This document shows, piece by piece, positions 6,445-6,642 of a stretch of DNA of 6,642 nt. The position numbers were made by a program, and so were the translations under genes. This DNA is from Planctomycetota bacterium (lineage in GTDB: Bacteria > Planctomycetota > B129-G9). The DNA is taken from assembly GCA_030622295.1 (NCBI GenBank), contig JAUXGI010000059.1:1-6642 (forward strand), given 5' to 3'. The notes beneath the pieces are model-generated. The model was not told the origin of the DNA. It worked only from the letters and a program-made list of their open reading frames with translations, and made no database searches. The first letter of the stretch is position 1. Every line of letters starts with the position of its first letter.

Positions 6445-6466
6445 GGAAACTTCGCGCGATGTTTCC
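6445..6466. promoter_or_regulatory. 22-bp dyad in the porin leader, possible operator or RNA hairpin
   Basis: GGAAAC (6445-6450) and GTTTCC (6461-6466) flank an inner palindrome TCGCGCGA (6452-6459). The whole 22 bp is symmetric apart from one T-T position (6451 and 6460). It ends 30 bp before the porin ATG and, if the -10 box at 6476-6481 is right, lies just after the transcription start. That is a typical position for a repressor site or a stabilising 5' hairpin. The binding protein is unknown. Confidence 0.45.
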
Positions 6467-6475
6467 TGTATTTAC

Positions 6476-6481
6476 ATCATA
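6476..6481 (-). promoter_or_regulatory. Possible -10 box of the porin promoter
   Basis: On the leftward strand the hexamer TATGAT matches TATAAT at 5 of 6 positions and would start transcription near 6469, about 55 nt before the porin ATG. No acceptable -35 box is seen 16-18 bp upstream, so the call is weak. Some promoter must lie in 6416-6587 because terminators close the region on the upstream side. The rest of this gap holds the dyad at 6445-6466, the porin ribosome-binding site and a strong Shine-Dalgarno-like GGAGGTGAT near 6529-6537. Confidence 0.3.
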
Positions 6482-6587
6482 CTGGACAGAGTAAACCATA
6501 TTTCTGAAGAAACCTGTCGTGTTGCTGCATCACCTCCCTTCGCATGGTTGAAATCCGATGAGTCTGATTGTTTCTAAAATTCAAATG

Positions 6588-6632
6588 AAAAACCGCATCG
6601 CTCCTCCCCCGCGAAGGGAAGGACCGATACGG
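6588..6632 (-). terminator. Rho-independent terminator of a leftward gene beyond the right edge
   Basis: On the leftward strand CCGTATCG (6632-6625) pairs with CGATGCGG (6600-6593) through one G-U pair. After a single G-G mismatch, TCCTTCCC (6623-6616) pairs with GGGGAGGA (6609-6602), also with one G-U pair, leaving a 6-base loop. The stem is followed by TTTTT (6592-6588). The long stem plus T-run is a good intrinsic terminator. It implies a gene transcribed leftward that ends close to or beyond 6642 and separates it from the porin gene. Confidence 0.75.
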
Positions 6633-6642
6633 CTATGACGGC

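Noticed and set aside
6416..6499. A 28-residue N-terminal extension of the porin from the ATG at 6499.
   Set aside because: It would bury the signal peptide behind a hydrophilic stretch, crosses the 22-bp dyad, and has no ribosome-binding site as good as AGGGGG before 6415.
6521..6540. Similarity of ATCACCTCC on the + strand to the 3' end of 16S rRNA.
   Set aside because: Only about nine bases match and no rRNA sequence adjoins it. It is the complement of a Shine-Dalgarno-like GGAGGTGAT on the leftward strand.

Overview
The window reads as chromosomal DNA of a Gram-negative, GC-rich bacterium. An outer-membrane porin with a Sec signal peptide and a C-terminal Phe shows the diderm envelope. 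A TMTC-like multi-pass glycosyltransferase with tetratricopeptide repeats, together with a Porin_5-like porin, is a combination I associate with Planctomycetota, Lentisphaerota, Omnitrophota, Hydrogenedentota and related groups. The phylum is inferred and not shown by any marker gene. There is no rRNA, tRNA, CRISPR array, transposase or phage gene.

Layout from left to right. Bases 1-222 hold no recognised gene. They carry a small GGGG-CAG-type palindrome (12-24), a long bidirectional hairpin (86-128) and a promoter (162-190). A 776-residue TMTC-like membrane glycosyltransferase with a C-terminal repeat domain runs rightward (223-2553). It converges on, and overlaps by 17 bp, a leftward gene (2537-4492) for a GltD-like oxidoreductase with N-terminal cysteine motifs and a C-terminal two-cluster ferredoxin domain. 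Both genes end inside one long palindrome (2541-2581). Between the oxidoreductase and the porin (4493-4846) lie a likely promoter and leader for the oxidoreductase, an 88-bp imperfect inverted repeat, and the terminator of the porin gene. The porin runs leftward (4847-6415) and is preceded by a leader with a 22-bp dyad. The right edge holds the terminator of another leftward gene outside the window.

The three genes look like three separate transcription units and not one operon: each is bounded by hairpins, and no shared pathway is evident. One probably glycosylates proteins or other acceptors on the outer face of the inner membrane, one is a cytoplasmic Fe-S redox protein or scaffold, and one is an outer-membrane channel.

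I did not find a convincing new multi-gene system. The most unusual signals are a family of short palindromes sharing a GGGG-N5-CCCC-type core, one of which supplies the C-terminal codons of two convergent genes; an oxidoreductase whose dinucleotide-binding motifs are worn while its Fe-S cysteines are intact; and an 88-bp structured repeat in the intergenic gap.
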